Shown here: piece by piece, positions 9,386 to 21,060 of the stretch | How the letters are laid out: the number at the start of each line of letters is the position of its first letter | How positions within the stretch are numbered: the first letter of the stretch is position 1 | NCBI GenBank assembly: GCA_009667805.1 | Contig: CM019066.1 | Coordinates: forward strand, 120,357,690 to 120,421,689 | Length of the DNA: 64,000 bases | DNA from: Leptobrachium leishanense | Lineage: Eukaryota > Chordata > Amphibia > Anura > Megophryidae | Direction: 5' to 3' | Position numbers and translations under genes: made by a program | The notes under the pieces: generated by a model | What the model was told of the DNA's origin: nothing | Database searches by the model: none | The model's input: only the letters and a program-made list of their open reading frames with translations

Positions 9386-10479
9386 ATGATCCTAACCCAG
9401 ATAATACAGAGGATCAACAAGTGGGTGTTTTGATGGGCACAGGTCCTGACCACCCGCCAACGGGGGATACCCACAGGGTGCTTTTTAGGGGCCCGGCCCC
9501 CACCCTTGATTATCCAGAAATGTTTTTTACTTTTGAAATTCCGGTGGGGAGGGATTGGGTTTATGTGACTGTGAAAAGAATTGCCCAAGGAATTCTGACA
9601 TTCGGGGCATTTGTGGTGCTGATTTTATATCTTGCTAATTTGATTTATGGACTCTCGCGTGGAGCAGGCCCTAATTGTACGGGCAATGTGGGGAAAGTGG
9701 ATATTTCCCATATCTGGAATGGTACGCACCCGGTGATGGAGAACCGTACCATGTGGAGACAAAAACGAGAGGCGCTATCTGGAACCAACCCAAGAGGACA
9801 CTTACTTGTGCAATTCAAATATGACTATGCTAAAAAGTCTGGGCAAACCGCATGCTGGGTGTGTAGTAGACTGCACCCAGAGACAATTCATATACCATTT
9901 GCCTCTGTTCCAATGAATTTGAGTATGTTTGTATCAGGGAATGTCACAATACATGCTGTCGATGCACCAAGGGAAAAGACAGAATCAGTCAGTCCCGGGT
10001 ACCCCATAATAGGACCAGTGTATCCACCAGAATGGTGTTTTCAACTAGGACCAGATAAAGAAATAAATAACGAGGGTGGGTTATGTAACTCAAGTCAGTT
10101 CAACTGGACATCATACATTTACATATTCAAAACAGGACAAAAGGCGAATTATTTATACATACGATGCAGGCAATTCACTAGAGACCAAGAGGCGGTGATT
10201 GGGAATGTGACCAATGGGAGGCAGGGTGCAGTGGATATGATGAGACGGCTGAGACACCTTGCGATAGAGATATCAAAGGGAACACTACATTCATCACCAT
10301 TTATAGTGAAAGGAGGGTACCAGGTGTGCTGTGAAAGGGTGTGTTACACATGGGTACCACCAACAATAACGGGAATGTGTTATTTGGCTAAGCTGGTCCC
10401 AATCCAGAGACTAAGGGGAGAAGACACAAACACAGACACAGAACTACAGAACTACACCCTAGGCTCCACTGGTGTTTGA
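9313..10479 (+). pseudogene. env: env, leader and surface (SU) part
   Basis: 388-codon open frame from ATG 9313. Residues 1-92 are hydrophilic, 93-114 are a hydrophobic span (ILTFGAFVVLILYLANLIYGL), so the signal/anchor lies far from the N-terminus, an arrangement seen in viruses with a long envelope leader peptide such as foamy viruses. A furin-type RQKR is at 149-152. CWVC at 181-184 resembles the gammaretroviral SU CXXC motif that bonds to TM. Nine N-glycosylation sequons (for example N121, N136, N144, N202, N210, N259, N264, N298, N380) and many Cys fit an SU glycoprotein. The frame ends at TGA 10477-10479, just before the SU/TM cleavage site, which is in another frame. Confidence 0.88.
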
Positions 10480-11125
10480 AAGACCAAAGAGAGAGTTGTT
10501 CGCGAAGATGGATCGAATATGGACATGGTTGCCAGCATGGACTGGATGGGGAGGAGAGATGATGAGGAGATTGAATAGCTATGTCAATTTGATGGATGAG
10601 ATTCTGAATAGAACCAGTATGGATATCCAGCTGCTGAATCTGGAAATGCGTGAGTTACGAAAGGTGCAGATGATACATGATATGGCGCTTGAGCAGATCA
10701 GTGCGGCCTTGAATGGATTGTGTGAAATGACAATGCACTATGAATGTTGCACCTTCATCAGAAACACTACACATGAAGTCCCAGATTATTACCAGGTAAT
10801 TCAAGATCACCAAGAGAAGGTAGCACAGTTGCAGGGTATAGCCAGGAGGATTGCTGCCGAAGGCTGGAATCCGCTCCGTGGGTTTGGAGCAATGGGAGAA
10901 TGGTTTGGTTCCATCTTGAGATTTATCTCACGGATTGGATCCATGATACTCATGATAGTGGTGATCTTGATCATAGGGATACTGATATACCGCATAGGGC
11001 TATGTTTATGGCCACTGTGCAAAACAGCACTGACACCTACACAAACACAGAAGATACCACTGATAATCCCACAGGGTATGTTCCCAGTGAAAGAAACCCC
11101 CCCAGTACAAGGAGTTTCAGAATAG
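10472..11125 (+). pseudogene. env: env, transmembrane (TM) part
   Basis: Continuation of env one base out of frame with SU; the first reading GTG codon is not a real start. Residues 4-7 are RPKR, a furin site for SU/TM cleavage. A heptad-like region leads to C84-EMTMHYE-C92C93, a CX7CC motif, one residue longer than the usual gammaretroviral CX6CC, which bonds SU to TM. Sequons are at N47 and N98. A second helical region (about 104-130), an aromatic membrane-proximal stretch (GAMGEWFGSILRF) and a membrane anchor (about 158-180) follow, then a cytoplasmic tail of about 35 residues. A clear fusion peptide after RPKR is hard to see. Confidence 0.9.
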
Positions 11126-11180
11126 TGGAGTGTAAGTATACAGTGCCACAAGTCCTGAGAAAAGATCCTGACACTTGAGC

Positions 11181-11191
11181 CAAGGGGGGAA
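11181..11191 (+). promoter_or_regulatory. Polypurine tract
   Basis: CAAGGGGGGAA directly before the 3' LTR; the purine run primes plus-strand DNA synthesis in retroviruses. Confidence 0.85.
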
Positions 11192-11876
11192 TGAAGTGGA
11201 AATAGGCTGGAAGACGGCCGCCATTGTACACAGGCGGCCATCTTGTTCAGAATATTGGTTCATATACTTGTAATAACTAGACAGGTTTGTAGCTGAAACT
11301 AGAATGAGGTATACGTAGAAATTTAGGAATGCGTTTAGATTAGCAGAAAAGCAATTAAAGCTTTATGAAAGATCTCTGCTGTTCCTGCGGCACGGAGGAG
11401 AAAAGCGAAGTAGATCCTCCAAGGTCGTTGGGGCCCGCAGAAAGACAAAGGAGTAGAGATCAGGCCAGGTGCCATCTGTAACAAGTGATTGTAGGCGCAA
11501 GGGAGGAGGGCGCAGCCCGGAACAGTAAGAGCAATTAATTTTGATTTACTGAAACTAACACAAAGTTTGCCAATTTACAGCCAATTAATGAAATGTCTTT
11601 GTATTAGCCAAAGGGAGGTATTAACCCACGTGGGGTGGAATAAAGTGTCATTGGGAGGTGGGCTAACTGGGATGTACCTAATTACGTATTTTTGGGTATA
11701 AGATCCCTTGCACGGGTGAAAGGGGGGGCTCACTCTTTGCGATTCAATCCTGTGTGGGCACTTGTGTGACGACACAATAAAGTTTGCCTTTCCTGAAGAG
11801 ACTCGTGTTCTGACAATCCTTACTTGTGCCCGGTCCGGCGCCGTCTTGAAAGTGAATCTGTTTTTGTCCGCCTACA
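11192..11876 (+). repeat. 3' LTR of the provirus
   Basis: Same sequence as the 5' LTR with a 4-base insertion (TATA near 11263), a 1-base loss, a 2-base insertion near 11397 and a 1-base insertion near 11500, and no substitution seen. TATAAG at 11697-11702 and AATAAA at 11776-11781. It is followed by a T run, so the target duplication (GTTT left, TTTT right) is not decisive. Confidence 0.95.
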
Positions 11877-11881
11877 TTTTT

Positions 11882-12022
11882 TTTAATATCTTGCGTTGTA
11901 TTACTTTGTATTTCTGTAATGACTGTAATATTTCAATGTTCCTGAACCCAGGACATACTTGAAAACGAGAGAAATCTCAATGTATCCTTCCTGGTAAAAA
12001 AACTTTATAAATAAATAAATAA
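11882..12022 (+). repeat. LINE-A 3' end, partial
   Basis: Starts directly after the provirus (AATATCTTGCG...) and ends with TATAAATAAATAAATAA. The block AACCCAGGACATACTTGAAA with ATCTCAATGTATCCTTCCTG is shared with 57415-57560 (same strand) and with 32308-32420 (opposite strand). Confidence 0.8.
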
Positions 12023-14440
12023 TGGTAGTGAACGGATTGAAATATACATAGAAGAATTCAAATTTCATATGCAGTGCTTGTTGATGAAAAAGGAGAAACC
12101 TTATTGTCATTATAAAATCGAGAGGGAACATTTTTTCTTTCCTTTCTGAAACAATTGCACAAAAATGTGTTTAATTAAAAGTTTTTATTTTGAAAGTATG
12201 CCATCAGTACGTCAAAAAGCAAGAAATGTGAAGACATCAAAAACTATATCAGTAATGTGTACAGGGAATAGGGGAAAAACAAAAATCTGAGGTAGTGACG
12301 CAAGCATAGCGGAAAAAAAAAAGTTCCCGAGGGATCAAATAGGCGAGGAAAAGTGAAGGACCGCCAATAAAATAGAGGCGTACCTGGCTCGCCCTACGCG
12401 CCCGTCATTTGCACAGAGGGCATGGAAGAGGCAGTGCGGCTGGGCTACCCAGGGCCGAAAGGGGAGGGCAGAGCCTAGGTAACCTCCCAAGGGGGCTTTT
12501 TTTTGTTATTTTTATTTCTTTTGACCAGAAGCAGCAGAGGGTATATGTGGAAAGATGAAATAGATAGATGGACATTAAAATGAAGCCATGACGACGAGTT
12601 GTTCTAACGTCAAAAACGCAAACGCGGTTTAAAAAAAAAAAAAAAAAAAGGACAATTTCAGGACACTCTAAAGAGAAGAAAATAACAACAGACTGCAGGC
12701 AATGCTGAAAACAAAGAGACTCTGGATTATTCATGAAAAAGCCTATTCTGATTGCCTAACTTGTAAAAACTTGCAGAGTGCAGCCAAAAACATATCACAT
12801 GTAATTTTCTTCAGTTTGTTTAATTTGACATTCATTTTGAAATCCAATTATCTGCCCACTGCTAGTCACTGCTTAGTGAATAACCAATTTGCTGTCAGAA
12901 GGGAGGTCAGACAAAGGCAGGATTGAGGAGGGTAAGGAGTAATGGAAGGGATGGAGGTCATCAAGATAGGCGGCAGGAAGCTGATAAAACTTAAGTGTTA
13001 ATTAAAAATAACATGTGTGGCATACTATGAAGACAACTACTGTATTATCTGCTCATACGAGATAATGAAAAAAATTACTTATACATATAATAACATTACA
13101 AAGTATTAACCACTTCCAAAACTTTCAGTTTACTGTTTGTTCTGACATCAGAGAAGAGATTAATGAAGCGCATGTGATTATTAAATCCATTGGCATTTTA
13201 TGATAAAGGATTGTTAACTTGCAAAAATTTAATTTATCACTTGATGACCCCGTAATTCTAATATGTTGCCACCGTATTAAAGCAAAACACTATTATATGT
13301 GTTTAAATTCTGTAGGGCTCTCAGCCATTGGAGATTGGAGTGACACACCATTTAATATGGTGTCTAAGTGCACACAAAATCCTATATGCCATGGGAATTT
13401 ATATAATGTTTACCATTAGTAAGGTCTCGTTATGCCTGATTTTATTTTTAAACAACATTTACAAAACCCATTCAACTTTACTCATGTTTTGCTAATGTTC
13501 ACGCAGCATTAAACAGACTAGAACATTTCTGAATCTCGTCATGTTCTATTTTCCTAACCAGCTTATTCGGAGTGGTTTCAGAGGGGCAGCACAAGCCTTT
13601 TTCTGCTTGAGCAGATTTACGGCAAGCAGCTGATCAGTCACGGACATACAAAGAATCAATTTTATTCGTGAGGCACCCTGGCAATAAAAAAGATCACTGT
13701 TTGCAAGATCATTCTCATTAGGATGAGTGATATATAGGCAGCCTCCACTCTACATATGCTGGGAAACGCACCTTTGCTGGAATTTGTTGAAGCGTCTGGA
13801 GTATTCAGACCAGAAGAAATAAAGAATGAGGAGGTGTCAATCTTGGAACAGTAGACCTGTTCATAATTGGTTTTCTTTTTGAATAAAACATCTTTCAGAA
13901 ATCAGATTATGAACAAAAAAGACTAAGTAGCCTATTTTAAGTATCTGGCTAGCACCAGCTCGTCGAAATTCCCCTAGCGTCAAATCTACGTTAAGTTAAA
14001 CATGAATCGATCCTGATCTCTTCTGCACCCCCTCCCATTTTAACCCTTGCTTTGTATCCAGCACAGTCCAACATGCTACTGGCTTGCTGGAAGCTGGAGA
14101 ATGTCACATGGCACCAAGGGGGAAGGTCGGACACTCCCACCACCATCCAGCCAATCCAGTGACTAGGAGGGAGGTGAGAACCAAATTAGTTCCATCTTCC
14201 TGGTCCCTGAGCCTGAAACCCAGGTTAGCTCTTGCTGATCTCTTCTGGGAGAAGCTAAGCCCCTGTACTTCGAAGGTTGCTACAGCTCTCCAAGAGCCCA
14301 ATCCCCAGAGGGGAAAGAGACATAAGGGCACTCAGAGCACCGTGACTTGCACTGAGTGGTCACAATGCTTAGAGTAGTTAAAGGTCCTGTATACAGTTCA
14401 GCATTTGTGATTTATTATGTACGTCACTGGATTCTGGGTG
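12023..14440. other. AT-rich intron-like sequence
   Basis: About 2.4 kb without recognisable exon or repeat ends. There is a poly(A) run at 12631-12649. Presumed zbbx intron. Confidence 0.4.
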
Positions 14441-14448
14441 CTCTAAAG

Positions 14449-14630
14449 CAGTAGTTCCCAACCACAGTCCTCAAGTACCCCAACAGGTCAGGTTTTAAGG
14501 ATTGCCTTGGGGAAATGCAGACTGAATCCTGCAATCACTGAGCAGCAAATCATATCACCTGTGCTCTGCTTGAGCTATCTGGAAAACCTGACCTGTTGGG
14601 GGTACATGATGACCGCGGCCGGAACCACTG
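14449..14630. mobile_element. 182-bp hAT MITE, copy 1
   Basis: Near-palindromic element with ends CAGTAGTTCCCAACC and CCGGAACCACTG, flanked by a perfect 8-bp duplication CTCTAAAG (14441-14448, 14631-14638). The core GATTTGCTGCTCAGTGATTG (here on the complementary strand) is common to all seven copies. Confidence 0.88.
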
Positions 14631-14944
14631 CTCTAAAGGATCCCATGGATCCACAGCAGCAAAGAAAGGGAAACCGGCATTTTGTGACCAGGAAAAATGC
14701 ACTTTATTCAAATGAACATTTCAGCTACACAAGCTTTCTTATCAAACTTGACAAAGTCTGCTTGTCCAGCCGAAACATTGTTTGGCTAAATGCCCTTTTT
14801 TTCCCTAGACAAGGAGTGCTTGGCTACCCTTGTTTGCCGCTATATTAGATTGCGTAGAGTGTCTCTTTAGCTACAGGAGAAGCAGAAAATACTGTAGTCT
14901 TGCAAACACCTGAGCCGTAATGCAGGTAACCACTCTACAAGGAG

Positions 14945-15823
14945 GGTTATTCAATAAGTGCTGGTGTTTGATGAAGTTGCAAGCACCGGTGAAAATTGCC
15001 ATTTTGTAAAACCAACATACAAAAAGACAAGTCCACACAGCCACAGGAGAAGCTTCACATTAATGCCTCTCCTAATGCTTGCTGTGTTTCACTTTTGTGA
15101 AATGCTGATGTTACAGTTACTGGTATTTATAAAGCACTAACAAGTTCTATTGCGCTGTACAATGGGAGAGACAGAATAACAAATATACATACAAGTTAAA
15201 CACAGAACAGTAGGAGAGAGGACCCTGCTCGAGAGCAATCTAAGAGGAGAGGGGTGACACACTAGGTGAGGATAAGTGCCAGAGTATGTGAAGTAGTGGG
15301 GTGCAAATAGGAGCAAGAATGTACAGAGGGGATTATATAGTGAGCCGATAGGCTCCACTGAAGTAATGTGTTGTCAGAGACTTCTTGAAGGACTGGAGAG
15401 ATGGGGAGAGTCTAATGATGCAGAGGTTCCATAGAAAGGGGGCACCTCAGGTGAAGTCCTGAAGGTGGGAGTTGGGGGTGCAGGTAAAGGGAGAGGAGAA
15501 CCTCAGATCATTGGCAGAGTGAAGCGGATGGGATGAGATATACCTGCTAATAAGGGAGGAGATGTAGGCAGAGGCACGGTTATGGAGAGCTTTGTACATG
15601 AGAACCGATATTTTGAGTTGGATTCTACAGGAGACAGGAGCCAGTGCAGAGATTGACAGGAGGGGCGAGGTGCGAGAGGTGAGGTGGATGAGCCTGGCAC
15701 AGGCATTCATAAACAGACTGCAGAGGGAGTGTCTGGGATTTCGGTGTATATCGATGTTACAACAACCTCGATTTTTGCTGGAGTTTGCACCTTGACTAGA
15801 CACCGGTGCTTACTGAATAGCCT
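14945..15823. mobile_element. TIR element split by LINE-B
   Basis: Left end GGGTTATTCAATAAGTGCTG and right end CACCGGTGCTTACTGAATAG are inverted repeats. The middle (about 15115-15745) is a LINE-B insertion. A related, uninterrupted element lies at 26852-27072. Confidence 0.6.
15115..15745 (-). mobile_element. LINE-B (L2/CR1-type) 3' part
   Basis: Read on the minus strand, 15447-15803 contains NACARLIHLTS, then SCRIQLKISVLMYKALHNRA and SLISRY...PLHSANDLRFSSP, the C-terminal region after the reverse transcriptase of L2/CR1-type LINEs. The 3' tail (CATTTATAAAGC type) is at the left end, so it is a 5'-truncated minus-strand copy. Related copies are at 54.5-56.8 and 62.4-63.0 kb. Confidence 0.8.
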
Positions 15824-15829
15824 CCTTGG

Positions 15830-17585
15830 TTTGGTATAAGGTGGATCCCTGCACTGGAATATAATGGGAAGATTTCAAACTCTTCAGTTGTTTCTCAGCT
15901 TAAAAAAATATTCACTCTATGCTACAGTTCAGACCCCAAAAAAGTGGAAACTTTTATAGCAACCATCATGCATGGACACTGTAACGCAGAGGTGATCGTT
16001 TTGACTCCCAAGGGCCAGATATACCACAATGCATTGAATAGAATCATGTGAATTGTATTTTGGGACTGAGATGTCAGTGCGTGTGGCATTTATTCTACAC
16101 AGTTCCTGCCCATTTTGCTACCATGAGATTGATTGAACTTGATTACTTACCTCAAGGGGCCCTTATCATCCATGCATAAACTAGTGAATGACAGGCCAAA
16201 CTTAATTTACCTACTCAGACTTGATACGAGGCTGCTGTGAAAAAAAATATCTGACTTTAAAGCACACGTCCTCATCCTTGTGATCCTACCTGAAGCTTTC
16301 CGATACTTGTTAATTGTGCATTACTGATATGTCAAATACCTTACAAACAAAAGAACCCAATGGCGACAACAACGTCATCCAAAGCACATTTAAACGAGCA
16401 CAAATGAGCCTGTGTCCTTTCCCAGCATCTTATAACACTGAAGCATTTAGACGTACATTCAAAAGTCTATTATTTTAAACAGCGAATATTGCTTTGCCCA
16501 CTGCTGCCCCTGATTCTAATCACCTAATTAGTTTCAAAAGAAAGACATCTCGCTCTGAGAATACTTTCAAGATGTCCATCGCCCACAATCTAATTCAATG
16601 TCAGAGAACTGTATTAAACTTTCTTTTGTGTGTGGTTTTTTTTGTGAACGACTTGTCATTGTTCCTCAACCACGTTAAGAAGCATTACGTCCACCAGTCA
16701 GAAAGACAAACAGTTTTTAATGGTGCATTTCCAATGGATATTCTTGATTGATGGTGCACTCATCTCCATAAAGCATTGGAATTAAAAGGTTGCTCACTTA
16801 AGCAGGCGGTGTTAGACAGATTGTCCCATTAACTCGTGTTTTCTGCAAGTCTCCAATTAGGTGTCTGGACGGAAGTAGAAAGCGATTTCTTTTCTGTTAT
16901 AAAAATAACTTGTTCAGCCTCCCCGTAAAGTTTTCTACACACAAGTCTTTTCCAAGTGGGTCACATACCTCCACAAACAACATAAATGAAAAACCGCGAG
17001 CGTGCTTTACCATTATACTAGAATCAGTTTAGGATTTAGCTAATCTGTAAATTAAGCTCGAACGTTAACGGTAAAGCTTCTTTAAGACTGATTTTGGATT
17101 AACTTTTCTTAGTTTAATTAGAGCAATTTGAAAAAGAACGTAATTGACTATTTTTTTTTTGTAAGTCATTCTTTGCGAGAAACATTCTATGCTGGTATAT
17201 ATCACATCATTTGCATTACAACTGATTGGGTCTTATAGCTTTAGATGGAAAGCCAATACGTTTAACTAACGAGGGTATTGTTAGCTGTAATACATTGTCT
17301 CATATATCAACGGAAGGAAAGTGAAAGACGGAAAACAAGAAAACGCAGAAAATGAAGATTCTAAAACCATAAGGATTTGGATGTCAAATTTGTAAATAGA
17401 CGTAGGAAAAAGTCATTAGTTAAAAAGATTAAGGGCGATTTTAGAAAGAAACGAAGGGTGAACATGGCTATATGAATTATATATTTACATGGATATGTCC
17501 AGCTTACGCATAATTCTATTTTTCAATTACGATATTGGAAATATAGGGGTACTACTAGTATTAAAGTGAATCTGGCAAGCCTAAG
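15830..17585. other. Unique AT-rich sequence, possibly conserved non-coding
   Basis: No repeat ends, exon or RNA gene recognised. Several homeodomain-type TAATTAG/TTAATTAG cores occur (for example near 16523 and 17116). I infer only that it could hold regulatory elements of a neighbouring gene. Confidence 0.3.
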
Positions 17586-17589
17586 TGAC

Positions 17590-17720
17590 AGTTACGGTTA
17601 TAGCCATTTATATAGCGCCAGCAAATTCCGTAGCGCTTTACAATGGGGGAGCACAAACATGAGATGTAAATGATACATGAGGAAGAGGCAGCGCTGCCCA
17701 TAGGATAACTGTCCTGTTAA
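17590..17720 (-). repeat. LINE-B 3' tail fragment
   Basis: CATTTATATAGCGCCAGCAA and TACAATGGGG match the tail of LINE-B at 54541 and 15121. Confidence 0.6.
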
Positions 17721-18891
17721 TAATGCACTTTATCCAAGTGCTCAGCCAGGCATCCCGTGCATATATCCATTTGAATTTTACCAATACATTATGTTCACCA
17801 CAGAACAAGTGATTGTCTATAGGTAAATGGCTATGAAACATACTATCTCCCACAGCTGTAAATCATTTCTGGGCAAAGCAGAGCACTTTATGAGCTATTC
17901 AGTTTCTGCTGATGAAAACAAATAAAATCAATCAAACGCTCTACTCCCACTACTCTTGAGAGGCAACATGCATTGTTAGAATGTAGCCCTTCTTCATAAA
18001 CAAAACCTGTAAATAAATTTGTCATCAGGGCTTTGAATTCCAAACACCCACACTATACAGAAAAGCAAAAACAGGTTTTTAGTTTACTTAAGAAGTCCTT
18101 AAAATCTAAGCCCACCTGCCAATGCCAAGGCAAACCCCTTTAGTGTCACATCCCAAGCCAGAGAACATGCTGCAAGAAGGCTCAGGTTGATGCTGCACTT
18201 ACATGAAATTACACTGGGAGCACCTAATTAGTACTCCACTGCTAGCGGCTACAGGTGCAGCCAGTCTCCCCCTGTGTTGCTCTGTTTAAGGGCGGAGCTC
18301 CCATCAGGCCTTGCTTTTTCATTACCCAACAATAGGTGTAAGCTACCTGAGGCCTGCTCTTGCTTCCTGATCCCTTGGACGTCTACCACAGATCTTGCTG
18401 CCACAAACCCTAAAAAAGCCAGACATTAAGTGACCCCGCCGTGATACTAGCCATGCAGGAGTTAACTCAGAAATCATTTCACGAACTGATCAAACACCTG
18501 ATCGACCTGCTGAACAACCTACTGCAGAGGCTTTGAAACCCCTCACCTAAGTCGTGCATTCCCACACCTAAGGTTTCACAGGCCTACTGTCCCCAGCAGA
18601 GTGTACCCAGAGACAAATTAATAACCTATGCCTATATTGTGGACAACCAAGGAATTGGATCCCTCTTTGCCTGGTGAGACACCCCCCCCCCAAAAGACTT
18701 GCTCCTGTCCCTAAATCTACTCCGTGCCCAAGTCTTTGTGTGCAAAAAAAACAAGAGACAGTGTATCAGCCAACTCCGGTGCACAGACCTGCTCCAGTAC
18801 CAAAGGCTGCATCCGTGCTCAAGGTTGCTCTTAGAAGACCCCCGGTTCCCAAACCTACTCACAGAAGATCTCTACCACTTCCAGGGAGGCT

Positions 18892-19302
18892 GTGCTATCT
18901 AATCCCTTAATTACTGGGTCTGAAGCGGTCGATCCTGCACACAACGATCCAGTTGTACCCATCGAAATAGATACGACCTTGCCCATGGAGCCTGATCATA
19001 CTGAACCTATGGAGTCAGAGTCCACTGGACTTATGGAACCAGACCTAGTGACACCTATGGAGATCATGCCATTCCTGGTTGCTGATATGACTCCAACCAG
19101 TCTCAGCCAGCACACCCTTACTTATGCCATGGTCCATGTACTATACTCAACCACCAGTGGTGCTACACAAGCAGTGCCAGTTGCCCAGCTCCCGCAGGAT
19201 TCTCTGGGTCCCGGTGTTGCTGTGACCGATACCCCTTACCCGGCTCCCTCCTTCACTACCCAGGAGGTAGAGCCGGAGACTCTGAGGTACCTGCTGCTGT
19301 AA
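18892..19302 (+). pseudogene. Gag-like low-complexity reading frame
   Basis: 136 codons rich in Pro, Thr, Glu and Met (repeated MEPD/MESE/MEPDL units) downstream of the zinc knuckle. It resembles the spacer between Gag and protease of gypsy elements. It has no catalytic motif. It is broken from the upstream frame, so I treat it as part of a decayed element rather than a host gene. Confidence 0.35.
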
Positions 19303-19672
19303 CCTCTGTACCTGCTGCTGAGGTGCAACCCGCCAAGACGTATGAAAAATCCTCAGTGACTGCCTCTGCTATAGTGGCCCCCGCTACTCAAGTTGGTACT
19401 CCCACCCAAGTGGTTCAGAATCTCCAAATCAAATCAGGCATCCTTACAGTCACAGCTGAAGTATGTCCTTGCTAAGGTCCATATCCAGACACTGAATCCG
19501 GTAGTAACCTCCTATTGTTCCCCCAGTCCTCAGTCCTTAGGGGAAGTGCACCAAGTAGCTGGAACACCTTTAGAGGCTGAATGGGACAGCATTGAGTGGG
19601 ATAATGAACGTCCTCCACAAAATAGATGGTACGGCCAAAGATCACCTGACCGAGAAAGGGCATGCCTTGGCA

Positions 19673-20642
19673 CAGTGGCGTAACTACAAGGGTCACACTT
19701 GCAACCGAGCCCTGGCATTCCACCACTGGAGGGGGGCCCAGGCAGTGGTAGAACCACTGGTAACCCTTTAAAGACCAAGGGTCTTTAAAGTCAATGCATT
19801 TATGACTGAACAGTTCTGTCATTGGTCCTTAAGAGGTTAATTAGGCAGCAGAGGCCTTGTTAATTTTCCTCTGGCTATCCATCATGAGTCTGACACTTCC
19901 TGGTGTCTCATTGCAGGTCTGGTGGTCCCTTGCTTGTGAACGCTCAAGTGTGATGTGTCCCTATCTGTCTCTTGAAAAAAAGAAGTTCTTCTGCACACTG
20001 TTTTCATAAAATAATCACAAAAAGAGTGCTCGTTTGCAAGAAGGACTCACCAAGGTCCTATAAATGTGTAACTAAACCACAATAAATCAAGAGGGCACAA
20101 CCATGAAATAATATATACCAAAAGTATAATAAAAAATATCTTTAAATACAAAAATATATGTCAGTAACAAGGGTAAAATATCACAAATGTTACATATAGT
20201 TACAGTACACAATATGCAGCATATAGTAAGGCGGCCCCACAGGCTCAGCAAAAATAAAACACAAGAAAACCAAATAGCTGAACCATATGAAAAAATGAAA
20301 TATTAGGGAAAGGACAATACAAACAGCAGCCAAAACATAAAGTGGGTCAGTACAAACTCCTGAAAGCCAAGACAAGGCACCTCAACGTTTCGGTGATCTA
20401 TCGCCTAGTATCCGTATTATACATGCACTAGCTATGGAATTAATGCTATGGTAATATTAATATAATAGGTTATTGTATTATTAGGTTTGTACACCAGCAA
20501 TTTTTGGATAGTGCAGGAGACATGTATACAGGTATTTTTGCAAAATGCTTTTAGTAAATATGCAAAACTCTCTCGCTGGGGGGGGGGGGCCTTCATGATG
20601 GATTCTTGCACTGGGGCCCTGAGGTTTCTAGTTATGCCTCTA
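19673..20642. mobile_element. hAT-type element inserted in the gypsy-like fragment
   Basis: Ends CAGTGGCGTAACTA and TAGTTATGCCTCTA are imperfect inverted repeats, flanked by the perfect 8-bp duplication CCTTGGCA (19665-19672, 20643-20650). 970 bp, no transposase recognised. Confidence 0.8.
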
Positions 20643-21060
20643 CCTTGGCACCACTATATCCATGGCTTCTGCCACAGACTCTGCTACCACAATTCCTGCT
20701 ACTGTGCCCTGTTGCTCCAGTCTCATGTTTACCTACTGCTCTGCAACCTGTTTTGTCTACAACCCACCCTGCTACTTGCCTTCGGTACTTCACCAGTCCT
20801 GCCTGTCCATGAGTCTCCTGTTGTGTTGCCCCCATTGTTTCTCTGTTTGTCTTGTTTCTCCTTCCCGCCTCTTCCCACAGTCAGCCCCATTCCTGCCCTG
20901 TCCCTCTCCCTTATTCCAAGTCTTCAGCCATGCCATCCTGTTACTATATATGGATTTATCCCAATAAACCACCTTGTTATCCGAATTTGATCGCCTCTTT
21001 ATATTAATCGCTGCACATTGGGCTCATCCCTTCGCCCTCCCTACACCGAATGTGACATTT

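Larger units (their letters stand above)
2804..11876 (+). mobile_element. Endogenous gammaretrovirus-like provirus carrying a captured OGFR domain
   Basis: Complete LTR-bounded provirus. Order: 5' LTR, primer-binding region, leader, gag matrix and a p12-like piece, an AT-rich block, protease tail, reverse transcriptase, RNase H, an OGFR-like domain, C-terminal integrase, env SU and TM, polypurine tract, 3' LTR. Gag, pol and TM match gammaretrovirus families best. Every gene is broken: frame changes in gag, in the OGFR part, at the OGFR-integrase join and between SU and TM, plus four in-frame TGA codons at 6349, 6550, 7267 and 8466. Capsid, nucleocapsid, most of protease and the integrase N-terminal part with two of the three catalytic acids are absent. 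It cannot encode a working virus. It lies antisense to zbbx, probably in an intron. Confidence 0.95.
18145..21060 (+). mobile_element. gypsy-like LTR retrotransposon fragment, split by a hAT element
   Basis: At about 18610-18680 the plus strand reads NNLCLYCGQPRNWIPLC, a Gag zinc knuckle CX2CX4(H)X4C with Asn at the His position. Pro-, Thr- and Glu-rich low-complexity reading follows (18674-19302). A short reading starting ATG at 18452 precedes it. The sequence resumes after the hAT insertion at 20643 and runs to about 21060. No reverse transcriptase was found. The element type is inferred from the zinc knuckle and the context. Confidence 0.55.

Noticed and set aside
16145..16195. Minus-strand exon candidate with a GAG/GTAAGT donor
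   Set aside because: The acceptor is weak and the peptide of about ten residues has no support.
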